Source of the DNA: Bifidobacterium asteroides
Lineage (GTDB): Bacteria > Actinomycetota > Actinomycetes > Actinomycetales > Bifidobacteriaceae
NCBI RefSeq assembly: GCF_003202695.1
Contig: NZ_QGLL01000008.1
Span: 124,001 to 188,000 of the forward strand
Direction: 5' to 3'
Length of the DNA: 64,000 bases
Shown here in pieces: positions 43,442-53,046 of this stretch (the first letter of the stretch is position 1; the number at the start of each line of letters is the position of its first letter). The position numbers and the translations under genes were made by a program. Under the pieces are notes generated by a model, which worked only from the letters and a program-made list of their open reading frames with translations, did no database searches and had not been told where the DNA came from.

Positions 43442-44725
43442 CTAGGAACAGACCAGGGAATGCAGGGCCAGCGCCGAGCCGTCGGTCAAGGAGGCCACCT
43501 GGTCGATGGCCACCCGCAGGCGCTCCCCATCCGAACCGGCATTACGCCAATCCTCCATGAAGACGTCCTCCAAGGCATCAGAGGGCGCTGGCGAGTCGGC
43601 CATCATCACCTCAACCAGGTCGGTCACGATTTTCAGCTGCTCTTCGTGGAAGGGCTCCTTCTCGCGGGGAGCCATGACGAAATAGACAGCGATCCCCTTC
43701 AAAGCCACAATCTCATAGGAGGTCCGAGGAGGAATGACCAGCCCAGCCGAATATCTGGCCAGCGGGCCTTGGCCGTGGCGACCTCGTGTAGCCGCCTCCA
43801 CTGAATCGGCGAAACGGCCGATCAAATAGCTGGTGGTGTTCTTCAAAGTAGCCAGAGCGCGGCGTGAACCATCGAAGCCCAGCGGCAACAGGCCACGGAC
43901 GGTCTCCAGGGCTCGGACCAGCTGGTCAGCATCCCAGCGGTCGCCATACCAGGATCGGGCAGCCCGGACCACGCCATCGATGATCCGGGGCTCGGCCAGC
44001 CGTTCAGGCGCGAAAGAACCGACCACGATAGCATCCTCCACGTCGTGGACGCTGTAGGCGATGTCGTCAGCCAGGTCCATGACCTGGCACTCCATAGGCG
44101 TGCTGGCCGGCGGCGCCCCCTGCTTAAGCCAATGAAAGACCTCCTGATCGTCAGGGTAGACGCAGAACTTGGCGGTCCTCTCCCCCTTTGGATGAGCCGA
44201 GGCCTGGGCCAGAGTCCAAGGATATTTGACCGCAGCGTCCAGGGCGGCTCGGGTCAGATTGACTCCTGCTGAACGTCCGTCCGGATGGAAGACCTTGGGC
44301 TCCAGCCTGGTCAGCAGGCGAAGGGTCTGCGCATTGCCCTCGAATCCCCCTATACCGGAGGCCAGTGAGGACAGGGCGCGTTCGCCGTTGTGGCCGAAAG
44401 GCGGATGACCCAGGTCATGAGCCAAGCAGGCACAATCCACCACGTCGGGATCGCAGCCCAGCATGGTCCCGATCTGCCGTCCGATCTGGGCCACCTCAAG
44501 GGTGTGGGTCAACCGTGTACGGGCAAAGTCGTCAGTACCGGCGACCAGAATTTGCGTCTTGGCCCCCAACCGACGCAGCGCCGAAGAATGAACCAGGCGC
44601 GCCCTATCTCTTTCAAAGGCGGTCCTGCCGCTGGTCTTCGGCGGCTCTTGGGCCCACCGTTCCTGGTCCCGGGCAGAGTAACCCTCGGCCAGCAGGCGGG
44701 ATCCACCCCCTTCGTCACTGCCCAT
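43442..44725 (-). CDS. dgt: Deoxyguanosinetriphosphate triphosphohydrolase-like protein
   Basis: 427 residues of the HD-domain dNTPase family, which splits dGTP (and often other dNTPs) to nucleoside and tripolyphosphate. The metal motifs are RLTHTLEVAQIGR (first His) and CLAHDLGHPPFGHNGE (HD pair), with DLADDIAYSVHDVED as the final Asp motif. The dgt-dnaG order is common in Actinobacteria and links dNTP pool control with replication. The ATG at 44725 follows GGAG at long spacing. Confidence 0.93.
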   Translation of the reverse strand: MGSDEGGGSRLLAEGYSARDQERWAQEPPKTSGRTAFERDRARLVHSSALRRLGAKTQILVAGTDDFARTRLTHTLEVAQIGRQIGTMLGCDPDVVDCACLAHDLGHPPFGHNGERALSSLASGIGGFEGNAQTLRLLTRLEPKVFHPDGRSAGVNLTRAALDAAVKYPWTLAQASAHPKGERTAKFCVYPDDQEVFHWLKQGAPPASTPMECQVMDLADDIAYSVHDVEDAIVVGSFAPERLAEPRIIDGVVRAARSWYGDRWDADQLVRALETVRGLLPLGFDGSRRALATLKNTTSYLIGRFADSVEAATRGRHGQGPLARYSAGLVIPPRTSYEIVALKGIAVYFVMAPREKEPFHEEQLKIVTDLVEVMMADSPAPSDALEDVFMEDWRNAGSDGERLRVAIDQVASLTDGSALALHSLVCS

Positions 44726-44743
44726 CAGGCGCGCCCGCTCCGT

Positions 44744-45202
44744 TCAGTCCAGATCGTCCACGACCACCACTTCAGTAGGCACATTGCCCGCCGTGGCCTT
44801 GGAATAGGGGCAGAGCTCCTGGGTGCGTTCCACCAGTCGGGTGGCCAGATCGCGTTCGACGCCGGGCAGGCTGACCTCGATCAACGCTTTGATGCCGAAG
44901 GACTCGCCCTGGTCGCCGAGGGAGATATGAGTGCGCACTCTGCTCTGGGCCAGCTTGGTGGCCGGTACGCGCAGTTCTTTGCCTGCCAGGCCCATGGCTC
45001 CCTGGAAGCAGGCGCCCCACCCAATGGCGAAGAGCTGCTCGGGATTGGTGCCCTGGCCCTTGCCCCCCATGGCCTTGGGCGTGTCCAGGTCTAAGGAGAG
45101 ATCGGGCTCGTGGCTGACCGCATGGCCCTCGCGGCCTCCAGTGATGTCAGCTACAGCTGTGTATGAGATATTGCTGGGTTCATTTCCTGTATATGTAGTC
45201 AT
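44744..45202 (-). CDS. Ohr/OsmC-family organic hydroperoxide reductase
   Basis: 152 residues. The two redox cysteines are in IGWGACFQGAM and ELCPYSKATAG, and ARG/GLU partner positions fit Ohr more than OsmC. It reduces organic peroxides using lipoylated partners in known cases. ATG at 45202 follows GAGG. It is 18 bases ahead of dgt and may be the first gene of an ohr-dgt-dnaG run. Confidence 0.9.
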   Translation of the reverse strand: MTTYTGNEPSNISYTAVADITGGREGHAVSHEPDLSLDLDTPKAMGGKGQGTNPEQLFAIGWGACFQGAMGLAGKELRVPATKLAQSRVRTHISLGDQGESFGIKALIEVSLPGVERDLATRLVERTQELCPYSKATAGNVPTEVVVVDDLD

Positions 45203-45272
45203 AACCTCATCTCACCACTTATATTGCCCCTTGACAAGACCTTCGGACCAGGTTCTGCCTGTGATAGTGGTC

Positions 45273-46631
45273 TCAAAGAATTGAGTCAGGGGCGAACAGG
45301 TGCAGGTCGGAGGGGTCGATCACCTCATGCACACCAAGATAGAGCCGTGGAATCCGACTACGCAGGCAGGTGAAGATCTCATAGCTGATGGTGTCGGCGG
45401 CCCGGGCCCAGTCATCGGCGGTTGGCTCCGCCTGATCCTCCCCTCTGCCTGGCCCGAAGAGCACAACGGTATCGCCCTCGCTCACGCCAAAGTCGGAGGC
45501 CATGCCTTTGAGATCAAGCACGCACTGGTCCATGCAGACCCTTCCAGCAACGCGAACCAACCTAGGCCCTTGACTAGTCATCAGTCGGACGGGCCCGCCC
45601 AGGTGCTCTCGACCCATAGCGCCCTCGCAGTCGAAGCCCGAGGCTGACCTGTGTATCCCATCGGCGTAGCCCAAGGGCATGATGGCCGTGCTGGTGGGCT
45701 TCTCCGTCAGATAGGTGCGTCCATAGGAGATGCCGTGACCAGCCGGCATATCCTTGACAGTGCCCAGCTGAGCCTGAAGGGTCATAGCCGGACGCAATCC
45801 ATAGTCAGCCGAAACCCCCATGGAGGGATCAGGCTCGTATCCGTACAGGCCAATGCCCGGACGGGTCAGGTCATAGCGTATCCCAGGACGGCTGAGCGTG
45901 GCAGCAGTGTTGGCCAGGTGCCGTACTTCGGGCTTCATGCCTGCGGCCGTCATCCTGTCAGAGAACTCCTCAAAGAGGGCGATTTGCTCGTCAGTGGACG
46001 ACACGAACTCGTCCACGCCAGGCATGTCGGCCACTGCCAGATGACTGAAAAGCCCAACAGGCTCCAACAGGCCCTCGGCGGCCAGGCGAGAGAGCTCGCG
46101 CAGAGCGTCCCCGAAGGTTTCAGGAGTGAAGCCGTTGCGTCCGAAGCCGGTGTCCACCTTGACGTGGACGCGAGCAGGTCTGCCAACCCGATCCGCCGCC
46201 TGGGCCGCCATGTCCATGGTCTTCAATGAACCGACGCCCAGATCTATGTCAGCTTGGATCAGCCTGTCAAAGGGAGCGCGGTCCCCGTTGAACATCCATG
46301 ACAGAATCCTGCAACGGTCTGGGCCGATGCCCGCCCGACGCAGGCAGAGGGCCTCGCTGGACTGGGCCGTGCCCAGCCAGGTTGCCCCGCCGGCCAATGC
46401 CGCCAGAGCGGCTGGGATAAGCCCATGGCCGTAGGCATCGGCCTTGACTACGCCCATGACTGCAGCACCAGGGTTCGTGGAATGAACCAGATTCACCAGG
46501 GTGGCCATATTGGCCTTCAAGGTCCGCAAGTCCACGATGATCTGCCCGGGATAAGCCTGAAGGGCTTGCTCGTAGTGCTTTTTGCCCTCGGGCCCGGAGA
46601 ATCGCCATGCCGGTGCTGCACTCAATGTCAT
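45273..46631 (-). CDS. alr: Alanine racemase
   Basis: PLP enzyme that makes D-alanine for peptidoglycan. The PLP lysine is in VVKADAYGHGL, the second catalytic tyrosine in GHGISYGRTYLTE, and RHLANTAATLS and MSLGYADGIHRS-like MPLGYADGIHRS are present. It is about 452 residues from the ATG at 46631, longer than the usual 370-390; the surplus lies in an N-terminal extension and a DQAEPTADDW insert near residue 390. A GTG at 46667 is an alternative start. It follows the GNAT gene by 42 bases. Confidence 0.92.
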   Translation of the reverse strand: MTLSAAPAWRFSGPEGKKHYEQALQAYPGQIIVDLRTLKANMATLVNLVHSTNPGAAVMGVVKADAYGHGLIPAALAALAGGATWLGTAQSSEALCLRRAGIGPDRCRILSWMFNGDRAPFDRLIQADIDLGVGSLKTMDMAAQAADRVGRPARVHVKVDTGFGRNGFTPETFGDALRELSRLAAEGLLEPVGLFSHLAVADMPGVDEFVSSTDEQIALFEEFSDRMTAAGMKPEVRHLANTAATLSRPGIRYDLTRPGIGLYGYEPDPSMGVSADYGLRPAMTLQAQLGTVKDMPAGHGISYGRTYLTEKPTSTAIMPLGYADGIHRSASGFDCEGAMGREHLGGPVRLMTSQGPRLVRVAGRVCMDQCVLDLKGMASDFGVSEGDTVVLFGPGRGEDQAEPTADDWARAADTISYEIFTCLRSRIPRLYLGVHEVIDPSDLHLFAPDSIL

Positions 46632-46673
46632 GGCTCCATTGTGCGACGGCGCTGCGACGGTCGGCACCCGCCA

Positions 46674-47324
46674 TCAGACAGCGACCAAGTGCTTGGCCGC
46701 CTTTTCGCGCTCCGCCAGGTCGAGCGGACGGTCGTGCCGCTGGTAGGCCACCCGCACGTTCTCAATCTCCTTGTTCTCAGGCATGATGATGTTGCCGCAG
46801 CGGGTGAAGCCATGAGTCTCCAGGATGTGCTGCATGGCGTAGTTCTTCAGTCCCGTATCAGCGCGGATATTCTCGTATCGGCGCATGCTCCAGTCAAGCA
46901 GGTCCCCGGCCGCGTGACGACCCAGTCCCGAGGCGGCCACCCGATGGATGGTGGTATAGGGCCGATCATCCAGCCAGCTGCCATCGATGACTCGATAATC
47001 CGGCTCCGGGTCATGGAAGAGGGCGAAGACGCCGATGATGCGCTCATGGCTGCCCTTGTGCTCGTCAAGCTCGGGTTCAGGGTAGACGGGATCCTCAGGA
47101 ATGTGGTCCATGCCAGCCGCATCATCTATCAACAGCATGGTGTGGCCCCCGGCGATGTCCTCGCGGATGCGTTCGGGCAGGGGGTACTTGTCCCCCCACT
47201 GATGGGGGTTGCCGGTCTCGGCCATCCGCTTTCTGGCGTAGGCGTAGACAGGCATGATCGCCTCAAAGTCGTCCATGGTGGCATGACGGATCCAACGTGC
47301 AGTTTCCATCGCGTACCTGCTCAC
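46674..47324 (-). CDS. GNAT-family N-acetyltransferase
   Basis: 216 residues. The GNAT fold is suggested by IIGVFALFHDPEPDY (strand 4), TIHRVAASGLGRHAAGDLL (the acetyl-CoA loop) and the C-terminal NYAMQHILETHGFTRCG, where the GF after the helix is typical. GTG at 47324 follows AGAGGTAG. The substrate is unknown; many relatives act on small amines. It probably forms a pair with alr. Confidence 0.85.
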   Translation of the reverse strand: MSRYAMETARWIRHATMDDFEAIMPVYAYARKRMAETGNPHQWGDKYPLPERIREDIAGGHTMLLIDDAAGMDHIPEDPVYPEPELDEHKGSHERIIGVFALFHDPEPDYRVIDGSWLDDRPYTTIHRVAASGLGRHAAGDLLDWSMRRYENIRADTGLKNYAMQHILETHGFTRCGNIIMPENKEIENVRVAYQRHDRPLDLAEREKAAKHLVAV

Positions 47325-47352
47325 TGTGGCTACCTCTTTCTCGACCGGTGCG

Positions 47353-47375
47353 GCAGGGACGAGACCCGCCCCTGC
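47353..47375. terminator. Hairpin between the GH127 and GNAT genes
   Basis: GCAGGG and CCCTGC arms around an 11-base loop in the 171-base gap; no T-run. It may end the arabinofuranosidase operon, but is 120 bases after its stop. Confidence 0.3.
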
Positions 47376-47495
47376 GATTGCCGAAGTACGAGTGTATCCA
47401 ACAGAAAGCTGGCACGAAGTGAGTACGCATTGAGCGAATCAGGGAATAGTTTGGGCTATTCTGCGACCCTCATAAGAATTCAGAGCCTATCTCCA

Positions 47496-49499
47496 TCAGC
47501 TACGTAGCCAGACTCTCATGCTTCCCCTCTCCCGATTGGCCCAAGCATAGTAAGGGACCAGCTTCATGCTTGCAGATCGCTCATGCCTATCCGACAGGGG
47601 CATGTAGAGCGGATCATCAGGGTTGTCCTCGGAAGCAAGCATGGCTGGTACGGTCAGCACGTCGACGCCGCCCAGCAGATCCTGGTGGAATTCAGATGAC
47701 ACTTTCCCAGGATCCATAAGAACTCGGTACTGCCACAGCTTTCCCGGGTTATCGGTCGACTCGGCGCAATACACCAGAGGACCTCGCATAAGGGCCACGG
47801 ATCCGGCATCCAACGAAACCCGCGAGTTGGCTCTCATGAACTTAACGTCCATATTCATTTCCAGGTGAACATGGCACCTTTGGCCCGGAGCCAGATCCAC
47901 ATAGAAGAATCCGCGGTCAGGTTCCGTCGATTCTTCAGATCCGTCAAGGGTCAACTTGTATGAATTCGCCGTCCAACCAGGCACTCTGATGCCAAAACGA
48001 ACCGGTCCGAGTGCATCCGCGTCCATCTTCAAGTCGTAATCGACAAGACCGCTCCATGGAAAATTCGTAGACTGTACAACTTCAAGACCATTGTCGAAGC
48101 TGGCCTGATTGGCGATGAACTGATGGCTGAGCACCGTGCTGCCATCAGGCCTTGCATAAATATATCTATCCACGGAAGCGATCAGCCGGGCAATGTTGGC
48201 GGGACAGCATGCACAACCAAACCAGTCCACTCTATGCGCCAGAACGTGATGGCGATCTGGATTGTCCACTCCCTCGGGATCAACCTGGAGAGGATTGACA
48301 TAGAAGTACTGACGCCCATCCAAACTGATGCCCGCCAAGGCACCGTTGAAAAGCTCACGCTCCAGGACGTCGCCATATTCGCCATCTGCATCCAGCGCGA
48401 GCATTCTCTCGGTCAGCATCGCAGCTCCGACCGACGCACAGGTTTCCCCGTACATGGTGTCATTGGGGAGGTCGTAATCATAGGTAAGAGACTCACCGAC
48501 GTGAGTGGACCCGATATTCCCCGTGATGTACATGCGTTTGTCGACCAGGTTGTGGCATAGTCGGCGTACCGTGCGTTCCAAGTCTGCATCCTGGGTAATG
48601 GCGGCCAGATGAGCCATGCCCGTGCACAGATAAATCAACCTCACCGCATGTCCGTGAGCTGTTTGTTGTTGGCGAACCGGCCGCTCAGCCTGAAAGTACT
48701 CCAGAGGATAATCAGCCATATCCGGCGCAATCTGCTCACCCGGCGCGCTCTTTTGCTGCTTTTCGTAGAAACGTGGATCCTGCCCGCGAATATCGATGAG
48801 GTAGGCGGCCAATTGCTTATACCGCTCTTCACCAGTGGCCTCAAAAAGCTTGCAAAGGGCAAGCTCAATTTCCGGATGGCCGTCGGCCCCGTGGATTTTC
48901 CCTTCTTCGGGTCCAATATGCGCATCAATGCAGTCAGCCATCCGACGAGCTATATCCAGTGCCTGCCCATTGCCGGTGGCTTGGTAATAGGCCAGTCCCG
49001 CTTCTATATAATGACCCATGCTGTAGGTTTCATGGGATTGCTGCAGCTGCGTGAAAGGCCTGCGATTCGCCCAAGGCCCCGTCCCAATCTGAAAAGCGGT
49101 GACCAGGTACCCGTCTGGAGCCTGGGCCCGGGAAATAAGATCCACAGTTCTGTCACAGACCTCCTGCAGATGAGGATCCGGATGGTACTTCAGCACATAA
49201 GCAGCCTCCTCCAGCCACTTGTAGACATCCGAATCCTGGAAGACCATCCCTTTGAATTCTCCGGCCCGCTCACCTGCGGCGATGCGCAGATTGCTGACAG
49301 CATGACTGAGCGGGTCGGAACCCTGGTTTCCTGCTGGATCATCGGGCACATTCACATCGACTTGATCATTGAGGACCTGCCACTGATAGGGCAAAACCAC
49401 ACGTGCGATCTGCTCCCGCCGTTGTTTCCAAAAAGCTGATGTAATCCGAACCCGGGGTTCACTAGGCAGTGGCTTCCCGCGCAACTGTGATTTTCTCAT
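47496..49499 (-). CDS. Beta-L-arabinofuranosidase, GH127 (HypBA1-like)
   Basis: 667 residues from the ATG at 49499 with AAGGAGAACGA upstream; the frame runs open to 49709 but that part lies in the permease gene. An alpha6/alpha6 barrel with the GH127 zinc-thiolate site: TMYGETCASVG gives a Glu and Cys, and FGCACCPANIARL gives the paired cysteines of which one is the nucleophile in HypBA1 of B. longum (658 residues). No signal peptide, so it acts on imported sugars, releasing L-arabinose from short beta-arabinofuranosides of plant hydroxyproline-rich proteins. It is the last gene of the operon, behind two permeases and a binding protein. Confidence 0.93.
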   Translation of the reverse strand: MRKSQLRGKPLPSEPRVRITSAFWKQRREQIARVVLPYQWQVLNDQVDVNVPDDPAGNQGSDPLSHAVSNLRIAAGERAGEFKGMVFQDSDVYKWLEEAAYVLKYHPDPHLQEVCDRTVDLISRAQAPDGYLVTAFQIGTGPWANRRPFTQLQQSHETYSMGHYIEAGLAYYQATGNGQALDIARRMADCIDAHIGPEEGKIHGADGHPEIELALCKLFEATGEERYKQLAAYLIDIRGQDPRFYEKQQKSAPGEQIAPDMADYPLEYFQAERPVRQQQTAHGHAVRLIYLCTGMAHLAAITQDADLERTVRRLCHNLVDKRMYITGNIGSTHVGESLTYDYDLPNDTMYGETCASVGAAMLTERMLALDADGEYGDVLERELFNGALAGISLDGRQYFYVNPLQVDPEGVDNPDRHHVLAHRVDWFGCACCPANIARLIASVDRYIYARPDGSTVLSHQFIANQASFDNGLEVVQSTNFPWSGLVDYDLKMDADALGPVRFGIRVPGWTANSYKLTLDGSEESTEPDRGFFYVDLAPGQRCHVHLEMNMDVKFMRANSRVSLDAGSVALMRGPLVYCAESTDNPGKLWQYRVLMDPGKVSSEFHQDLLGGVDVLTVPAMLASEDNPDDPLYMPLSDRHERSASMKLVPYYAWANRERGSMRVWLRS

Positions 49500-49536
49500 T
49501 CGTTCTCCTTCTGTCCCTGATCGCCAACGCGGACCG

Positions 49537-50355
49537 TCAGCCCTTGACCGCCCCTGCCATGAATCCCTTGACGTAATACTTCTGAAGCGCCAGGAAGAGG
49601 ATTGCTGCGGGCAAGAGCAACACAACCACGCCTGCCTCTGTAGCTCCATAATCAATGACGCCCATGGTCTGCTGACGCATGTTGACCAAGGCCAACGGCA
49701 GAGGGGCATGCGAAGATCCGACCAGGTAGAGGGGAATCATGAAGTTATTCCATGCTTCCAGGAAGGCCAGCAGCCCCACGGTCACCATAGAGGGTTTGAC
49801 TACAGGCATCAGGATCTTGACCAGCGCCTGCAGGCTGTTGCATCCGTCCACCATGGCGGCCTCTTCCATGTCCTTGGGAATGGCATCAAAGGCTATGCGC
49901 ATGATGAAGGTGCTCATGGGGAGCTGGAAAAGGGTCAGTACAAGGCCGACACCGACCAGCGAATCGTTCAGACCGATGTCCTTGTACCAGACCATGAGCG
50001 GTATCAGCAGGGACGCATACGGCACCATGAGAATGGACAGCGTCACCATAAATCCCAGATCATGGCCTGGATATTCAAATCTGGAGAAGGAGTATCCGGC
50101 CATAGTGCATACGATTACGGAAAGCACCACCGTAACCAGGGTGATGACCACCGAATTGGCCAGATAGGTAGGCAACCCGTCCTGGTAATGCAGCAAGGTC
50201 AGATAATTGCCCGGCCCCCATCCATCCGTCTGAGCAGATCCCGTCTGCGGACTGAAGGAACAGACGACTACCCATATCAGGGGAGCTACGAAGACCAAGG
50301 CCAGCAGTGCCTGAAGAATCCTGCTTATGCAACGTTTCCACAAGGGCGTAGTCAT
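49537..50355 (-). CDS. Sugar ABC transporter permease (MalG type)
   Basis: 272 residues with six transmembrane helices. The EAA loop is DMEEAAMVDGCNSLQALVKI, the standard contact for the ATPase. ATG at 50355 follows AAGGGGAATC. It pairs with the permease at 50364 (eight-base gap). No ATPase gene is in the operon; a shared MsmK-type ATPase elsewhere is expected, as for many bifidobacterial sugar importers. The substrate is likely an arabinose-containing oligosaccharide because GH127 follows. Confidence 0.9.
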   Translation of the reverse strand: MTTPLWKRCISRILQALLALVFVAPLIWVVVCSFSPQTGSAQTDGWGPGNYLTLLHYQDGLPTYLANSVVITLVTVVLSVIVCTMAGYSFSRFEYPGHDLGFMVTLSILMVPYASLLIPLMVWYKDIGLNDSLVGVGLVLTLFQLPMSTFIMRIAFDAIPKDMEEAAMVDGCNSLQALVKILMPVVKPSMVTVGLLAFLEAWNNFMIPLYLVGSSHAPLPLALVNMRQQTMGVIDYGATEAGVVVLLLPAAILFLALQKYYVKGFMAGAVKG

Positions 50356-50363
50356 GATTCCCC

Positions 50364-51284
50364 TTACTTGGTATTGTCGCGCAGACCGCGCATTTGAATG
50401 GAGTTAATGACGACCAGGGCCAGCAACACGATCAAGGAAAGCGCCGCAGCCATGCCCAGGTCTTTCTTGGAGTCGAAGGCGAAGTTGTAAATGAGCTCTA
50501 CTACAGTCATGGTCGCGTTGTTGGGCCCACCCTTGGTCAGAATGAAGAACTGATCGAAAGCAAGAATGGACCCGGTCACGCAGTAGACCAAGCACATGAC
50601 GATGGTCGGCCGCATCAGAGGAAGGGTGATTGACCTGAAAATCCGCCAAGTACCCGCCCCATCCATGCGTGCGGCTTCGTAAAGATCACCCGGAATGGAT
50701 TGCAGACCTATCATCATGAGCAGCATGTAGTACCCCGAGAACCGCCAGACAATGACAATAATGGTGGCCCAAAGGGCACTCTGCCCGGTGGCCAGCACAG
50801 AACCATTGGCATCCATAAGACCAAGATGAGCGAGGATTTTCGTGACTGGGCCCACCTGAGGTGAATACAGAGCGTAGAAAAGCAACGATGCTGAAGCCAA
50901 TCCGGTGGCGCTAGGCAGCAGGAAGCAAGTTCTAAGCACGTTGTTCCATGCACTGGACTCCTGCACCAGCAAGGCCAGTCCCAGTCCGAGGACCAGGAGA
51001 ATAACGGTCACTATGACCGTGTACTCCAAAGTGAACCCGATGGCGTGGGCAAGCAGTTCATTGTGCAGGACCTTAATGAAATTGGTGGGAAAATTCCAAC
51101 CCCGATTGCCGCCCATCAAGGTCCAGCGAGAACCCGCCATGACGATCAGCAGGACAATGGGAACGACGAAGAGGACGATGATGAACAGCCAATCGGGAAG
51201 AGCATAAATCATCCCTCGGCGCATTCTTCTTCCGCGCGCCTTGCTTCGTCTTCGTGTCACTGCTTGCTCACTGCTGCCTGACAT
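50364..51284 (-). CDS. Sugar ABC transporter permease (MalF type)
   Basis: 306 residues; a basic cytoplasmic N-terminus (TRRRSKARGRRMRRG) and six transmembrane helices. The EAA loop is DLYEAARMDGAGTWRIFRSI. ATG at 51284 after GGGGTGCAAT. It is the partner of the MalG-type permease in a heterodimeric import channel. The operon order is binding protein, MalF type, MalG type, glycosidase. Confidence 0.9.
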   Translation of the reverse strand: MSGSSEQAVTRRRSKARGRRMRRGMIYALPDWLFIIVLFVVPIVLLIVMAGSRWTLMGGNRGWNFPTNFIKVLHNELLAHAIGFTLEYTVIVTVILLVLGLGLALLVQESSAWNNVLRTCFLLPSATGLASASLLFYALYSPQVGPVTKILAHLGLMDANGSVLATGQSALWATIIVIVWRFSGYYMLLMMIGLQSIPGDLYEAARMDGAGTWRIFRSITLPLMRPTIVMCLVYCVTGSILAFDQFFILTKGGPNNATMTVVELIYNFAFDSKKDLGMAAALSLIVLLALVVINSIQMRGLRDNTK

Positions 51285-51384
51285 ATTGCACCCCTTTGCT
51301 TGGTCATGCCCATCGCTGGTTATCGTCAGGGAGGTTCCTGCGAAACCCCTCCGGCAAAACCGATGGACGCTTATCTACGACCAT

Positions 51385-52707
51385 TCACTCCTTGGACAGG
51401 ACCTTGCTGACCGCCTGATTGTCGGCTTGTAAATCGCCCTTGCCCCAGACGGCATTTTGAATCAGCAGCTGCCAAGGCGACCCGGCGGCATTGAACGCCT
51501 CATTGAAGGCCGGGGACTTGGGGGTCTGGCCATGACCATCGATAATGACGGAATTGATGGTCTGCACCCTCGGATCAGCATCGGTATAAGCGGTCTTCAG
51601 GGTACGGATGTTCGAGGCGGTGTCACCCTTGTCGGCGAATACCTGCTTCTGGCTATCCGCTTGCATCAGCCAAGAAAGGAAGTTCCAAGCCTGAGCGACA
51701 TGCTTGCTGTCCTTGGAGATTCCCATGGCATCCCCGCCGAGGAAAGTAGCGGTCTTGCCCTTTTCAGTGCCGGGTATAGGAGCTACACCGACCTTGAAGC
51801 CGCCCTTCTTCTCGGCCTCGATGACTGCGGTCACCGAAGTGTTGGGGTAAGGCATCACACCGACCTTGCCGTTGGCGAATGGGGCTGTCCAGGTGGCGCC
51901 TGTCTCTTCCTTGGAGCCTGCTCCCAAGCCATTGGTCGTCTCAGCAAGCTGATGGTAGGCGTCCAGAGTGGCCTTCATAGAAGGATTGTCCAGAGAGGCC
52001 TTGCTACCGTCGTCATTCATCACTTCATGACCATCAGCCCATGAGGACGGGAACAGATCAAATGCCAGCGCCCCGCCGGATTGACCAGCCAGATATGATC
52101 CTGAGACCCCATCCTTGTTCAAACCGGCGATCTTCTTGGCCTGGCTTGTGAATTCCTCTATGCTGTCCGGGCCTTTCTCCGGATCCAGACCGGCTTGCTG
52201 ATACAGATCCTTGTTCCAGACCATGATCGATACATCGGTGATGAAGGGCAGCGTGTATTTCTTGCCATCCACGGTTCCCGCCTTGATGTGGCCCTGTTGG
52301 AGATCGGCTTTATTCGACAGGGCATCGATTTGCTTGGTGATGTCCTTGAAGATGCCCTCAGAAGCCCAATATGGAATACGGACCACGTCACCAGCCAGGA
52401 TATCCGGCAGCGACCCGGTCTGGGATGCTCCGCCGACCTTGCCTTCCATATCGTCGTTGGGAATGATCTCCAACTTGACCTTGTTCTTATGGGACTTGTT
52501 GTAAACCCCGACCACATTTTTTGCCTGCCGCTCCAACGGGGATCTGGTCCACAGGGTGATTTGAGCCCCGTCGTCCGTCCCCTTGGCCGGTATGTTGTCG
52601 GAAACTGCGCCGGACTGCGATCCTCCTCCACATGCTGCCAATGGCAGGAGCATGGCGGCAGCGGCTATGGCCGTCGTCGTACGTACGATGCTCTTCATCG
52701 AGATCAT
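51385..52707 (-). CDS. Sugar ABC transporter substrate-binding lipoprotein
   Basis: 440 residues from the ATG at 52707; an ATG at 52698 is also possible. Signal peptide with lipobox LAACGGG. It is of the family 1 extracellular solute-binding type: GAQITLWTRSP strand, WASEGIFKDITKQID, and MPYPNTSVTAVIE. Predicted to capture arabino-oligosaccharides for the two permeases. First gene of the operon, divergent from a LacI regulator. Confidence 0.9.
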   Translation of the reverse strand: MISMKSIVRTTTAIAAAAMLLPLAACGGGSQSGAVSDNIPAKGTDDGAQITLWTRSPLERQAKNVVGVYNKSHKNKVKLEIIPNDDMEGKVGGASQTGSLPDILAGDVVRIPYWASEGIFKDITKQIDALSNKADLQQGHIKAGTVDGKKYTLPFITDVSIMVWNKDLYQQAGLDPEKGPDSIEEFTSQAKKIAGLNKDGVSGSYLAGQSGGALAFDLFPSSWADGHEVMNDDGSKASLDNPSMKATLDAYHQLAETTNGLGAGSKEETGATWTAPFANGKVGVMPYPNTSVTAVIEAEKKGGFKVGVAPIPGTEKGKTATFLGGDAMGISKDSKHVAQAWNFLSWLMQADSQKQVFADKGDTASNIRTLKTAYTDADPRVQTINSVIIDGHGQTPKSPAFNEAFNAAGSPWQLLIQNAVWGKGDLQADNQAVSKVLSKE

Positions 52708-52839
52708 ATCTGCTTCTTTCTCTACGTTCCCGCTCATCATTGAGAGCTGGCAGCGGAAACTCCGCTTAGCATTCGACGAGTGTCACTTGAATCCAACCGA
52801 ATGGTCCAGGTCGAAAGCTCTTTCATCATATGCAAGATG

Positions 52840-52859
52840 AGCGAAAATGCAAAATCGCT
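52840..52859. promoter_or_regulatory. Candidate LacI-family operator
   Basis: AGCGAAAATGCAAAATCGCT is an imperfect 20-base palindrome with arms AGCGA/TCGCT and central TGCA, typical in form for LacI repressors. It lies in the 339-base divergent gap between the binding-protein gene and the regulator, 132 bases before the former. Confidence 0.5.
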
Positions 52860-52928
52860 TTCTCATAGTGTTACAAACCTATTTATTCTGCCCATACATA
52901 GTATTTTCTTCTGCACCATAGTTACGAG

Positions 52929-52956
52929 TGCGAAAATAGCGGTCTGAGGTTTCGCA
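52929..52956. promoter_or_regulatory. Second inverted repeat in the divergent gap
   Basis: TGCGAAA and TTTCGCA, perfect seven-base arms with a 14-base spacer, share the GCGAAA core with the operator at 52840. The rest of the gap (52708-53046) shows no gene. Confidence 0.4.
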
Positions 52957-53046
52957 ACTGCCGAAATCCTCGCAAGGCCGCACTAGCATAGGGATTAACG
53001 CAAGGTGCAATCAACTGCTCGGAAAACTCGCGAACTGGAGTTGGAC

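Noticed and set aside
49500-49709. N-terminal extension of the GH127 gene
   Set aside because: The added 70 residues overlap the permease gene and lack homology; AAGGAG sits just before the ATG at 49499.
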